64,000 nucleotides of DNA from Batillaria attramentaria (taxonomy: Eukaryota > Mollusca > Gastropoda > Batillariidae): the NCBI GenBank assembly GCA_018292915.2, contig JACVVK020000285.1:290001-354000 (forward strand), written 5' to 3'. Positions 54,850 through 64,000 of this stretch are shown piece after piece (position 1 is the stretch's first letter; every line of letters starts with the position of its first letter). Made by a program: the position numbers and the translations under genes. The notes below the pieces were generated by a model. The model saw only the letters and a list, made by a program, of their open reading frames with translations. It had not been told where the DNA came from and searched no databases.

Positions 54850-56025
54850 ACCACGTGACCTTTCAAGAAAACGGTTTGGGGGAAAAGCTTTCGTTGTAGC
54901 CTTGGTTTCGTTTGCGTATGTGATTCAGGCACCCTGGACAAAGCATGGGTAAGGAAAGACTATTTCCATGTGTACCACAATAATTTTTAAAACCAGGACA
55001 AGAAGCTCCTTCGAGGATATGGAGGAAACGAAAGGATTGTAAGCGCAAACCGCAAAATGCGACGCTACAGTATGCAGAGTGGCAGAGATAACGGCCGTGC
55101 AGAAGGAAACGGCGACAGACGATGTTTCACGCCGCAAAACACCATCACGACATGACGAGTCAGTGGATAGACGACACAAGAAGAGCCGTTCAAAAAAAAA
55201 AGAAAAAAAAAGGTTCACTTTCACGGTCAACCGGCAGAAAATCAAAACAGGACGACAGTGAAAAGTGTTTGTTCGTTAGGTAGCGGACTTCATTTTAGTG
55301 GAATCCAGGATAGCCAAGCTCGGACTGTGGGTTCAAATCCTCAATGGGATCCAGGTGGCGATTTTGTCATCCTCGTGTGGTGGCAAATGGCGTTTTTCGT
55401 TCACCTGCAACCAGTCCAGCACATGACAAACCAACCAGTATGAACCTTCTTTTGGAAAAGGCAGCAGTGCAATAAAATAGCCTAACGGAAAACACTCGGA
55501 GGATGAACACATCTGACGGTTCGCTTGGAACAAGTTGGAAGACATGATCATGCTCTTTGATAAAGCAAATTGCATTCATTTGCTTCATGCAGCAGCGGTT
55601 ACAGACTGACAGGCTGTTTTGATAAAACTACAAGACATCAGCGGCAGAGGCGTGATCCGAAAGGTAAGGTTTCACAAATGACAATTTACGATCAAATAAA
55701 TGCGCTTCTCTCAGCTACGTACAAAGTTAAGCCAGAAGAGTTGTCAAAACCTCTGGAGATAGTCAAGGCGAAGACAATATGTTCGTGTCAGGCGCCCTCC
55801 GACTCTCTACACCATTCCTCCCCCCCCTCCCCCCACGCTCCCCCCAATCTCTACGCACCCTCCAAATGGCAAAATATTTAAATGTGTAGGCGGCCGCTAA
55901 ACGGAACAGACAAACAAACCAGTGGTGCGTATCTTGGTTTCTCTCAGAGAGTCTGAGAGACAGAGACAGAGAAGACAGAGAAGTCGACGTTTGGACAGGA
56001 GCTATAATACAGTGTAATAATAATT
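54850..56025. other. Non-genic stretch
   Basis: It holds a lysine-rich short ORF (55079-55261) with no family resemblance and a tRNA-like SINE fragment near 55300-55350 (GTGGGTTCAAATCC). No supported gene. Confidence 0.4.
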
Positions 56026-56026
56026 A

Positions 56027-56312
56027 TTATTATTGTATAGGCGCTTTACCCAATTTCATGAAAGCGACGCGAACTGAATCCAACGCGCACGCTCACGTGA
56101 ATCACACACATTCTCTCACACACTGGACATATAAACACATTACAATCACGTAGTGCGAAGGGTCCGCTCAGCTATTTCAGTTTCGGAATTTAGAATTGCA
56201 TTTATTTTTCAAATTTTGTGGGCTGAACATTTCCAGAGCAGAGAGGGGGGTGGGGGGCAGCCGGAGTACCCGGAGAGAACCCCCGACGATCGGCCCGGGG
56301 TCCCTTCTGCAA
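56027..56312 (-). mobile_element. SINE family 2, 5'-truncated
   Basis: Reverse tail (ATT-rich), TAGGCGCTTTACCC, CACGTGAATCACACAC, CAATCACGTAGTGCG and GGAGAGAACCCCCGACGA. The tRNA head is missing. Confidence 0.75.
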
Positions 56313-56319
56313 CACCCGA

Positions 56320-56385
56320 AGGGTTTTGTTGGTGGTGGTGTTGTTGCTGTTGTTGTTGGTGTTGTTGTTGCTGTTGTTGTTTGTC
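56320..56385. repeat. (GTT)n-type trinucleotide repeat
   Basis: Interrupted GTT and GGT units. Confidence 0.9.
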
Positions 56386-57650
56386 AACAAACCATATTTA
56401 GTATAGTCTCAACTTATACGAAAATCTGACAATCGTGCACCGTGTCGCTTTGACAGGAATCAGTTTAGCGTTCCTGCACTGTGAAGCACGTTGTTTGTAG
56501 AATAAGGAATGCGACTGAGTATTTTTAGGTTTGTTCCTGTCAACAGAACGCGTTGTACGCAACTTTGCCGAGGCCGACATGGACGGCTGCTTCATCAAAA
56601 CCAGGGGGGATTTCAACCTTGACAATTGCTCAGAGACGTGGGACGTGTGACGGTGCTGACATCAACAACATCATCAGCAACGACATCAGCGACACCATGT
56701 TTCCCAGCAAGAACTAAGATCCTTGTCTCATAAAGCACCGGCTTTACGGCCATCACACACTGAGACTCCCCTGTGGGTTCTACATATCAAGTCTTCGTCA
56801 GCGATTACAGACGATGCGGTCATCCGCGACCTTGTACAATTCAATACTCTATTTATCCTGTATCAGGAAAACGTGGTCGTAGGTATGGGGCAGGCGTCTT
56901 CTAAACAAATGTTGCTCTTTAGGAACCTGGGTGGTTTAGTTGGTGTACTCACCTGCAATATTTCAACGCGTTCGTGTTACATCGAAATATTTTCGTCCAG
57001 CTGCGAATTTGGCCATGAAAAATCTGCATCTGATGTTCAAATCTAAAAGGCAAAAGAAGTAGGATGAGCTTGGCCTTTTACGAATATTGACTCCTCGAAG
57101 GAACAGCTCATTTTGAGGTAACCGCAAGTCCTCACACAGGTATATACAGGATACGGGGGAAGGGATAAAGAACAAGAGCCGAAAACAAGCGCAACTCTAG
57201 TCTTCTTTCTAAAAATGCGACATCTGACGTCATTTTTGTTTTATACGAACATTCATAATCATGACTGTATCAGGACTTTACACGTTAACTCTCTCTATGC
57301 TGAGAGTTTTTCGTGAAATACTAACAGATGGTTGCTTCCCTTTGACTGGTAGAATCCCGTTCTGCTAGCGCTGCACTAGTTCCGTACTTTATAATGTCAC
57401 GAGAGAGAAAACTAGAAAGTTGGCGATCCCGTAAATCAGGCAGGCAGGCTTTGTGAACATGAGGGACACAGATGGGGACCTTAGCATGGAGAGAGTTAAC
57501 GACCAAGCGTTAGTCTGTGGGTAACAGGACGCAAAGCAAAGTATCTGTCTAGCATAAGGCAGACCATGTTTCCACGAACGCAGGGGAAATGCTGAAATAC
57601 CTTGATATCCCGACTTGCAAAGTGCATTGACGTTCGGACACACATCATTC
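56386..57650. other. Non-genic stretch
   Basis: No coding region or repeat that I can support. Confidence 0.4.
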
Positions 57651-57969
57651 AGGGCCCGCATGTAAAAGTCGGGGTTAGAGAGTTTAGCCCCGGGTTAAAG
57701 TCTAACCTCGAACTAAACTAGCTCTAGGGTTAAATTTTCTGGGGTTTTTGTTGTTGTTGTTGTTGGGTATTTTTAATCAGGAAGCGGGTCCTTTTTTTTT
57801 TTTTTTTTTTTTTTAGCAAGGTGCCTATGCCGTTATAGAAGGATTTTTGTCTTTCTTTCTTCGCTTCCTTTTTTTAATTTCATTTTGTTTTTGGCTTTCT
57901 TTTGTCCTAGTCTGGGTTAGACCCGTAGCCGTGGGTTAAATTAACCTCGAGTTTTACATACGGGCCCTG
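57651..57969 (+). mobile_element. CAGGGCCCG-family MITE, complete
   Basis: It runs from CAGGGCCCGCATGTAAAAG to TTTTACATACGGGCCCTG. The interior has GGAAGCGGGTCC, TATGCCGTTATAGAAGG and TTTGTCCTAGTCTGGG plus a T run. CAGGG termini recall hAT elements, but no 8-bp duplication is visible. Confidence 0.78.
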
Positions 57970-57975
57970 GTCTCT

Positions 57976-58238
57976 CTGAGGCTGTTTCACACTTGCCAAT
58001 TTGACTGGGTTGGAGCCGGGTTGGAGCTGCGTTTACATTTAACCAACTCGGGTTAAAAGCGACTCGGGTTCAACCCCCGGTCCAGGGCCAGCTTGCATTT
58101 CAGATCTAAACATGCAGCCAGCGTCCTGATGCGATGCTTTCGTCAAGGCATGACGGCGGGCATGACGTCAGTTTTCCCACGTCACTGTCTTGTAGAGAAT
58201 GCAGTGCAAACGCGAACTCGGGTTGTAAACAGCCTCAG
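57976..58238. mobile_element. Candidate MITE with 12-bp terminal inverted repeats
   Basis: CTGAGGCTGTTT at 57976-57987 and its inverse AAACAGCCTCAG at 58227-58238 bound 263 bp with no coding capacity. Confidence 0.5.
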
Positions 58239-58280
58239 GGTCCGTCCGTCCGTCCGTCTGTCTGTCTCTGTCTGTCTGTC

Positions 58281-58370
58281 TGTCTCTCGTCTTTTTCGTT
58301 GCCCCATCTTTTGGAGAAAGATCATCCTAATGTGGTGGAAAAGGACGTTAAAACCCCAAGTACCCACCAA
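58281..58370 (+). mobile_element. SINE family 1, 5'-truncated
   Basis: CGTTGCCCCATCTTTTGG, then GTGGTGGAAAAGGACGTTAA, followed by an (ACT)n tract. Confidence 0.65.
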
Positions 58371-58473
58371 TCCTTCTTAGGTGGTGGGGTTAAAAGACTT
58401 TAAATCCCTGATCACCAACAACGGCAACAACAACAGCAACTACTACTACTACTACTACTACTATCATCTCTCG

Positions 58474-58650
58474 AGAACCTGGATAGCCGAATGGTAGATC
58501 GACGGACTTACAATGCTCGCGTCGTGAGTTCGAATCCCGTCAGGGGCTTAATATTTAGTTTGGCTTTTATCTGGTTGCCCCGTTTTTGGTATCACCCATA
58601 CGTGATGGAAAATGACGTTAAACACCCTCAACACCCATGCACCCACCCTC
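58474..58650 (+). mobile_element. SINE family 1, followed by (CT)n
   Basis: Head (AGCCGAATGGTAGATC; GTGAGTTCGAATCCC), body and CACCCACC tail running into a CT tract. The LINE starts shortly after. Confidence 0.85.
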
Positions 58651-58961
58651 TCTCTCTCTCTCTCTCTCTCTCTATATCCCGGCCTAGTCAATCGGCTCTG
58701 GTCACGTCCTGCCCTGCTGCACTTTCTGGTAGTTAGTTTAGACCCTGGACACCACGCTATGGTCTTTGTTGCCGGTTCTGGTGTCATACAACAGCGGTCC
58801 TCCCTCCCTGGTAGTGTAGAAGAAAGCGGTGGCTTAACGGGTCAATCGGGGGAACACCTCCGAGTATATCTTCTGGGCAGCCCTGGTGCGCGTCAGCTGG
58901 AGACCCGCTGACATATGCGCATCCCCTTGTTGGAGTCGGTGGCGGCTGGGGACCCCGGAGG

Positions 58962-60170
58962 ATGAATCACCAGAAAATTACCATGGGCCCAAAAAAAAAT
59001 CAAAAGCGATCACGTACAACAGACATAGACATTGACTCAGACTCAGACTGCGAGCACGCCCCCAGTGGTCCAGTGTTTCACGATGAGGCCTGGCCTCGTT
59101 ATCTAGTCATTCACTCTTCTGATCCTTCTCGACCAGTGAACAGATTTCATCCATTCCTGGTTGGGAAGACACTTCAAAGTTATGTCGGGCGCCCTGAAGC
59201 CCAACGCCTACGCAGCGGCGACCTCTTAGTCGAATGCCAAAAGAAGGCACATGCCTTGTCACTAATGCAGCTGTCTAAGATTGGTGACCACCCAGTCACC
59301 GTATCCCCACATCGCTCTATGAACACTTCCAAGGGCGTTGTGAGGGATGAGTCACTGGCTGAGCTCGATGACGCAGAGCTAATCAAGGAGCTAAAGTCAC
59401 AGGGAGTGACCAGCGTTAAGCGCTTCACTGGTACTAGGAACGGCCAGCAGGTCCGCCTTCCAACCATCATTCTCACTTTTGGTCTTCCCAAAGCGCCTGA
59501 GCGTATCTGGGCAGGCTTTTACTATGTCAAAGTTTCTACCTTTATCCCTCTGCCTCTGCGCTGCTTCCAGTGTCAGAGGTATGGACACGGACGCTCGAGT
59601 TGCAAGCGTGCTGCTGCATGCTTTAAATGCGGTGCCACTGACCACGAGGGTTCGGCTTGTACGGCCAGCCCCAAGTGCGTCAATTGTGAGGGCAGCCATC
59701 CTTCATCATCAAAGGATTGTCCTCGTTGGAAGGAGGAGTGCGCCATTCAGCGCATTCGAGCGGAGCAAAGGGTTTCTTTCCCCGAAGCCCGTAAGATTGC
59801 AGCTGCTGCCTCAGGAACCTCCCCTTCCACCAGTTCCACCTCGTATGCTTCCGCTGTCAGGGCAAAGCCTCAGATGCGCTCCGTTGAGTGCCAGACGGAG
59901 ACGCCCTCTTTCACATTCCAGGCGAGGCCTTTAGCTCCTCGGAGGACTTCGTCTGGACCTCATGTCACCTCACAGACCATCTCCCAGTCAAGCTCCCAGA
60001 CCATCTCACGCCCATCTTCTCAGATGGCTAACACCCCCCCAGCCCATGGTGTCAGGCTGGGATCAGGGCCAGCTGACACCGCCGGTTCCCAGGCCCAAGG
60101 CGCGGGGTCTCGAACCCAGTCCCAGCGCGCCACCCCCTCCCGTCCCCCCCCTACCCCCCAAGCCAGCTAA
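58962..60170 (+). CDS. LINE ORF1 protein (gag-like RNA-binding protein)
   Basis: 402 residues. A basic N-terminus is followed by a putative RNA-recognition-like region (about 45-200, with PRYLVIHS and VSTFIPLPLRC). Three zinc knuckles follow at about residues 205-255 (CFQCQRYGHGRSSC, CFKCGATDHEGSAC, CVNCEGSHPSSSKDC). The C-terminal part is Pro/Ser-rich. It would bind the element's RNA and form the ribonucleoprotein. A second in-frame ATG lies 21 bases downstream and could be the true start. Confidence 0.88.
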   Translation: MNHQKITMGPKKNQKRSRTTDIDIDSDSDCEHAPSGPVFHDEAWPRYLVIHSSDPSRPVNRFHPFLVGKTLQSYVGRPEAQRLRSGDLLVECQKKAHALSLMQLSKIGDHPVTVSPHRSMNTSKGVVRDESLAELDDAELIKELKSQGVTSVKRFTGTRNGQQVRLPTIILTFGLPKAPERIWAGFYYVKVSTFIPLPLRCFQCQRYGHGRSSCKRAAACFKCGATDHEGSACTASPKCVNCEGSHPSSSKDCPRWKEECAIQRIRAEQRVSFPEARKIAAAASGTSPSTSSTSYASAVRAKPQMRSVECQTETPSFTFQARPLAPRRTSSGPHVTSQTISQSSSQTISRPSSQMANTPPAHGVRLGSGPADTAGSQAQGAGSRTQSQRATPSRPPPTPQAS

Positions 60171-60390
60171 AAACACCAAAAGCAAAAAGCCCTGGGGCCC
60201 GCTTTCAGCGAGGGTCCAGAAGGGGGATCAGGGTGTTCTGTTGACCAACCCCTTTTTAGTCCTAGAGGATATGGAGGTGGTCACAGTTGAGTCCCACCCC
60301 CTGCCCCCGTCGCCCACCAGTTCCCCATCGAAGTCATCAGCCGCGACATAGCCTTTGTTGCTGTGCACGGTTTTCATCTTAATTTTTAAA

Positions 60391-63300
60391 ATGGCTACAT
60401 TAGTGCATTGGAATTGTCGAGGTTTTCGGGCAAATTTTGAAGAATTAAAGATCTTAGTGAATTCGCTTAAGCCGGGTGTGGTGGCCCTTCAGGAGACCTT
60501 TCTTCAGGAATCATCCCCCGCATCTTTTACTGGTTTTAAATTTGTCCACCAGGGGTCCTCTTCGGAAAGGCCTCATGGTGGCGTTGGTATTTTAATTCGT
60601 AAAGACATCCTACACAGCCCAATTCATCTTAATACCCAGTTGCAAGCCATTGCCGTCCGCATTTCTTTACACAAGTCTGTCACGGTGTGCAGCATTTATC
60701 TGCCACCGTCCGAACGTATGTCCCCGAGAGACCTTAACTCTCTTATTGACCAGCTTCCCCGCCCCTTTCTTCTGCTTGGGGATTTCAACGGTCATGCTCC
60801 ACTCTGGGGCAGCGACCACTCAAACGATAGGGGTCAGATTCTAGAGGATCTCTTTTCCTCGCTTGACCTCTGCGTCTTAAACACTGGCTCTCCTACTTAC
60901 CTTCATCCAGCAACTGGTACTTCTTCAGTCCTCGATCTATCTGTCTGTGATCCTTCCCTCGTCCTGGATTTTGAGTGGCGTGTCCACGACGACCTGTGTG
61001 GTAGCGACCACTTCCCGGTCGTCCTGTCGACCGCCAGCAGCGAGGAGGACGCAACAGTGGATCGTTGGAACTTGAGGAAGGCAAACTGGGATATGTTCAG
61101 TGCCTCTTGCCAGTCACGTCTGACCGAGGAGGAGGTAATGTCTTCGGAGGATCCTGCCTCCACTTTCACTAAAATCTTGATTGATGTGGCCAATGATGCC
61201 ATCCCAAAAACCTCGTCATTCGCTAAAGGTCCCAAAGTCCCCTGGTTTAATGATGTGTGTAAAAATGCGCAGAAAGATCGCAAGCGTGCACAAAGACGAG
61301 CCTTCAGGTGCCCCTCCCAGGCAAACATCCTCTCTTTCAAAATGTACCGAGCGAAAGCTCGCTTCATTTATAAACAGCAGCGAAGGTTGTCCTGGAAACA
61401 GTTTATTTCTAGCCTGTCCTCCAAGGCGCCTTCGCAGAAAATTTGGAAGGCTATACGTAAAATTAAAGGCAAAGCCGATACCTCCTCTATCTGTCATCTT
61501 AGAGTGGGTGATAGGCTTGTCACCGACAGGAAAGCCGTTGCTGACCTGTTGGCGTCAACCCTGTCGCACAACTCTTCATCCGATCATTATTCTTCCTCTT
61601 TCCAGAAACTTAAACAACTGAAGGAATCTTCCCCTTGTAATTTTAACTCCACAAACTCTGAACCTTACAACTCTCTGTTTAGCTTAGCTGAACTTCAGCA
61701 GGCTCTGCAGAAGAGTAACGATTCTGCTGCTGGTTTGGACACTGTCCACTATCAGCTCCTAACGCATCTTCCCGAGGAAGCTCTTTCTGTCCTTCTCTCT
61801 GTTTTTAATCATATTTGGACAACTGGCGCCTTCCCGCCCTCATGGCGTGAGGCGGTGGTGGTTCCTATTCCTAAACCTGGGAGGGATCATTATGATCCGG
61901 GCAACTATCGGCCCATCGCCCTGACTAGCTGTCTCTGTAAGACTATGGAGCGGCTGGTCAATGCTCGTCTTGTGTGGGTTCTTGAATCCGAAGGACTCCT
62001 GTCTGACCTGCAGTGCGGGTTTAGGCAGGGCCGAAGCACCGTTGACCACCTGGTTCGTTTTGAGTCCTTTATACGGGACGGTTTTATTAATAAACAACAC
62101 ACAGTAGCCATCTTCTTCGACCTCGAGAAGGCCTATGATACTACATGGAAGTATGGCATATTGTCGGACTTACATGACATGGGCTTCCGGGGTCGGTTAC
62201 CTATTTTTATTAACAAATTTTTAACCGGACGATCTATCCGTGTCCGTATTGGCTCCACCTTATCAGACTGTCAGGAGCAGGAGATGGGTGTTCCCCAGGG
62301 CAGCATTCTATCCCCTGTTCTTTTTAGCCTAAAAATTAACAATATAGTTAAAGCAGTAACTAAAGGAACAGATGCTTCTCTATTCGTTGACGACTTCGCC
62401 CTTTGTGTCAAGGGCAAGTCGCTTCGCCGGGTGGAGAGGCATCTGCAGCTTTGTGTAAATAGTGTCAAAAAATGGGTTGCTGATAATGGTTTTAAGTTTT
62501 CTCCGTCCAAAACAGTATGCATGCACTTCACCAAAATCCATGGGATCTTTCCGGAACCCGATCTTTCTATTGATGGTTCCCCTATTAAAGTTGTCCAGGA
62601 AACGAAGTTTCTTGGGCTCATTTTTGACCGTAGGCTCACCTTTCTTAACCACATCAAATATTTGCGAGCCTCTTGTATGAAAGCACTGGACGTCCTTCGG
62701 GTCGTGGGTCACACCGACTGGGGTGGTGACCGTACCGTCCTGTTGCGTTTATACCGAGCTCTTGTTCGTTCCAAGCTGGATTATGGATGCATTGTTTATA
62801 GCTCTGCATCCAAGTCCACTCTTAAACTTCTTAACACTGTTCATCACGAAGGTCTTCGTATCTGTCTGGGCGCCTTCAGAACGTCCCCAGTCCATAGTTT
62901 GTATGCTGAGGCGGGTGAACCCTCTCTGGCGCTCCGCCGCACTCGTCTCACGCTCAACTATGTCCTGAAGCTGAAGGCTAACCCGGAAAACCCTGCCCAT
63001 AACTGTGTTTTTAACCCAATCTGTGAGGACCTTTTTGATGTTCATAAAAATGAACCTAAACCCCTGTCCCTCCGCGTCCGACCCCTTTTACAGGAGGCCG
63101 GAATAGATATTGACACTGTTGAGGAAACTCTGTTTCCAACCACCCCTCCCTGGACACTTCCCACCCCTGAGGTCAGGCTGGACCTGACCATCCACAAAAA
63201 AAATCAGACCCCAGATACTATCTATCTTCATGGGCTGCAGCAGATCCTGGCCGACTTCCCGGGCTTCCGCCGGATCTTTACCGACGGGTCCAAGTCTGAG

Positions 63301-64000
63301 GATGGTCGTGTTGGGGCTGCTGCAGTCATGGACGGTCGTGTTTTTACTAGACGCTCAGCGAACGGTAGTTCTGTGTACAGTGCTGAACTGCGGGCCATTT
63401 TACTCGCACTTCGGTACGTATACCAGTCTATTGATTGTAATTTTTTAATCTTGTCAGACTCCTTGTCGGCTCTCCAGGCTCTGCATGGCAGAAGATTGGA
63501 TCACCCGCTTCTGGTGTTGATCCATGAACTGCATGCATCCTTGATTGCCGACAACAAGGACATTGTTTTCATTTGGATCCCAGGTCATGTCGGCATTCGA
63601 GGAAACAGGTGCGCTGATCGGGCTGCGAATGCTGCTCGCGATGGCCCTGTGGAGGATGAGCGCATGGCCTGTTCTGATTTTAAACCTTTAGTTTCCGAGT
63701 TTGTTCGAAAGGAGTGGCAGACCCAATGGGCTGCTCTCCCGGAGAACAAACTGTTCAAAGTTCTTCCAAACATCTGTGATAACCTCCCTCGCTGTCGACC
63801 TAATCGGCGCGAGGAGGTAGTTCTTAGCCGGCTCCACATTGGGCATACCTACATCACCCATTCCCATCTGTTGAAGGGGGAGGATCCCCCTTGGTGTGTC
63901 CCATGCCACGAGTCTTTCACTGTTGAGCACTTCCTAATTTCATGTACGGATCTCACTGAGATCCGTGCCAAACATTATTGTGCAGATTCACTGAAGGTGC
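60391..64000 (+). CDS. LINE ORF2: endonuclease, reverse transcriptase and RNase H (3' end outside window)
   Basis: I read the frame through from ATG at 60391 to the window edge, about 1,203 codons, without a stop. APE endonuclease: HWNCRGFRAN, LQETF, LLLGDFNGHAPLWG and GSDHFPV within residues 1-215. Reverse transcriptase, about 440-720: NYRPIALTS, CGFRQGRSTVDHL, IFFDLEKAYDT, GVPQGSILSP and the catalytic FVDDFALC at about residue 664. RNase H, about 960-1090: FTDGSK, YSAELRAILLALR, LSDSLSAL and GNRCADRAA hold the D-E-D-D set. A Cys/His segment (CVPCHESFTVEHFLISC) follows, typical of the C-terminus of these ORF2 proteins. Confidence 0.92.
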   Translation, partial: MATLVHWNCRGFRANFEELKILVNSLKPGVVALQETFLQESSPASFTGFKFVHQGSSSERPHGGVGILIRKDILHSPIHLNTQLQAIAVRISLHKSVTVCSIYLPPSERMSPRDLNSLIDQLPRPFLLLGDFNGHAPLWGSDHSNDRGQILEDLFSSLDLCVLNTGSPTYLHPATGTSSVLDLSVCDPSLVLDFEWRVHDDLCGSDHFPVVLSTASSEEDATVDRWNLRKANWDMFSASCQSRLTEEEVMSSEDPASTFTKILIDVANDAIPKTSSFAKGPKVPWFNDVCKNAQKDRKRAQRRAFRCPSQANILSFKMYRAKARFIYKQQRRLSWKQFISSLSSKAPSQKIWKAIRKIKGKADTSSICHLRVGDRLVTDRKAVADLLASTLSHNSSSDHYSSSFQKLKQLKESSPCNFNSTNSEPYNSLFSLAELQQALQKSNDSAAGLDTVHYQLLTHLPEEALSVLLSVFNHIWTTGAFPPSWREAVVVPIPKPGRDHYDPGNYRPIALTSCLCKTMERLVNARLVWVLESEGLLSDLQCGFRQGRSTVDHLVRFESFIRDGFINKQHTVAIFFDLEKAYDTTWKYGILSDLHDMGFRGRLPIFINKFLTGRSIRVRIGSTLSDCQEQEMGVPQGSILSPVLFSLKINNIVKAVTKGTDASLFVDDFALCVKGKSLRRVERHLQLCVNSVKKWVADNGFKFSPSKTVCMHFTKIHGIFPEPDLSIDGSPIKVVQETKFLGLIFDRRLTFLNHIKYLRASCMKALDVLRVVGHTDWGGDRTVLLRLYRALVRSKLDYGCIVYSSASKSTLKLLNTVHHEGLRICLGAFRTSPVHSLYAEAGEPSLALRRTRLTLNYVLKLKANPENPAHNCVFNPICEDLFDVHKNEPKPLSLRVRPLLQEAGIDIDTVEETLFPTTPPWTLPTPEVRLDLTIHKKNQTPDTIYLHGLQQILADFPGFRRIFTDGSKSEDGRVGAAAVMDGRVFTRRSANGSSVYSAELRAILLALRYVYQSIDCNFLILSDSLSALQALHGRRLDHPLLVLIHELHASLIADNKDIVFIWIPGHVGIRGNRCADRAANAARDGPVEDERMACSDFKPLVSEFVRKEWQTQWAALPENKLFKVLPNICDNLPRCRPNRREEVVLSRLHIGHTYITHSHLLKGEDPPWCVPCHESFTVEHFLISCTDLTEIRAKHYCADSLKV

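Larger units (their letters stand above)
58676..64000 (+). mobile_element. I/Nimb-type LINE, cut by the window edge
   Basis: A possible 5' UTR (58676-58961) is followed by ORF1 and an open ORF2. Two ORFs, CCHC knuckles in ORF1 and an RNase H domain in ORF2 place it near the I/Nimb group. Both ORFs are intact as far as seen, so it may be a recent copy. The exact 5' boundary is inferred. Confidence 0.85.

Overview
The window is eukaryotic genomic DNA. It has split genes with GT-AG introns in consistent phases, non-LTR retrotransposons, several tRNA-derived SINE families, MITEs and very dense (AC)n, (GT)n and (CT)n microsatellites. Pearl/HINE-type elements built from a TG microsatellite plus a tandem core, and the abundant SINEs, fit a marine mollusc, most likely a gastropod. 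No species can be named from this sequence alone.

The main content is an unrecognised tandem cluster on the minus strand. Four paralogous split genes, called here D, A, B and C, lie head to tail: D about 4.0-6.3 kb, A 10.4-18.7 kb, B 24.7-35.9 kb and C 40.3-49.3 kb. I rebuilt the exons by matching paralogous peptides, splice sites and intron phases (1,2,2,0,1 in A, B and C). In order, each product has a short N-terminal leader, a CARD-like death fold split over two exons, a CxxC (CxxH in D) segment, a second helical block ending in a CxC motif, then a long Ser/Thr/Asp/Glu-rich linker. A, B and C end in a conserved block of about 120 residues. D instead ends in a short Ser/Thr tail with a hydrophobic stretch. 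CARD architecture implies homotypic signalling, probably innate immunity or cell death. That role is inference.

Gene A has a one-base deletion in its CARD exon compared with B and C, and gene B uses a GC donor for its last intron. The upstream regions of A and B are duplicated copies of each other and carry kB-like motifs.

The rest is mobile and repetitive DNA. There is a full-length intact RTE-type LINE with 11-bp target duplications inside an intron of B. A two-ORF LINE with RNase H (I/Nimb type) runs off the right edge. Two pearl-like HINE elements flank the gene cluster in opposite orientation. A 1,500-bp inverted-repeat element with a 9-bp target duplication sits upstream of A. There are three SINE families and several MITE families. 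A 49-bp minisatellite of about 34 units lies directly upstream of the large exon of A. Introns and intergenic DNA are otherwise microsatellite-rich and carry no other gene I can support.
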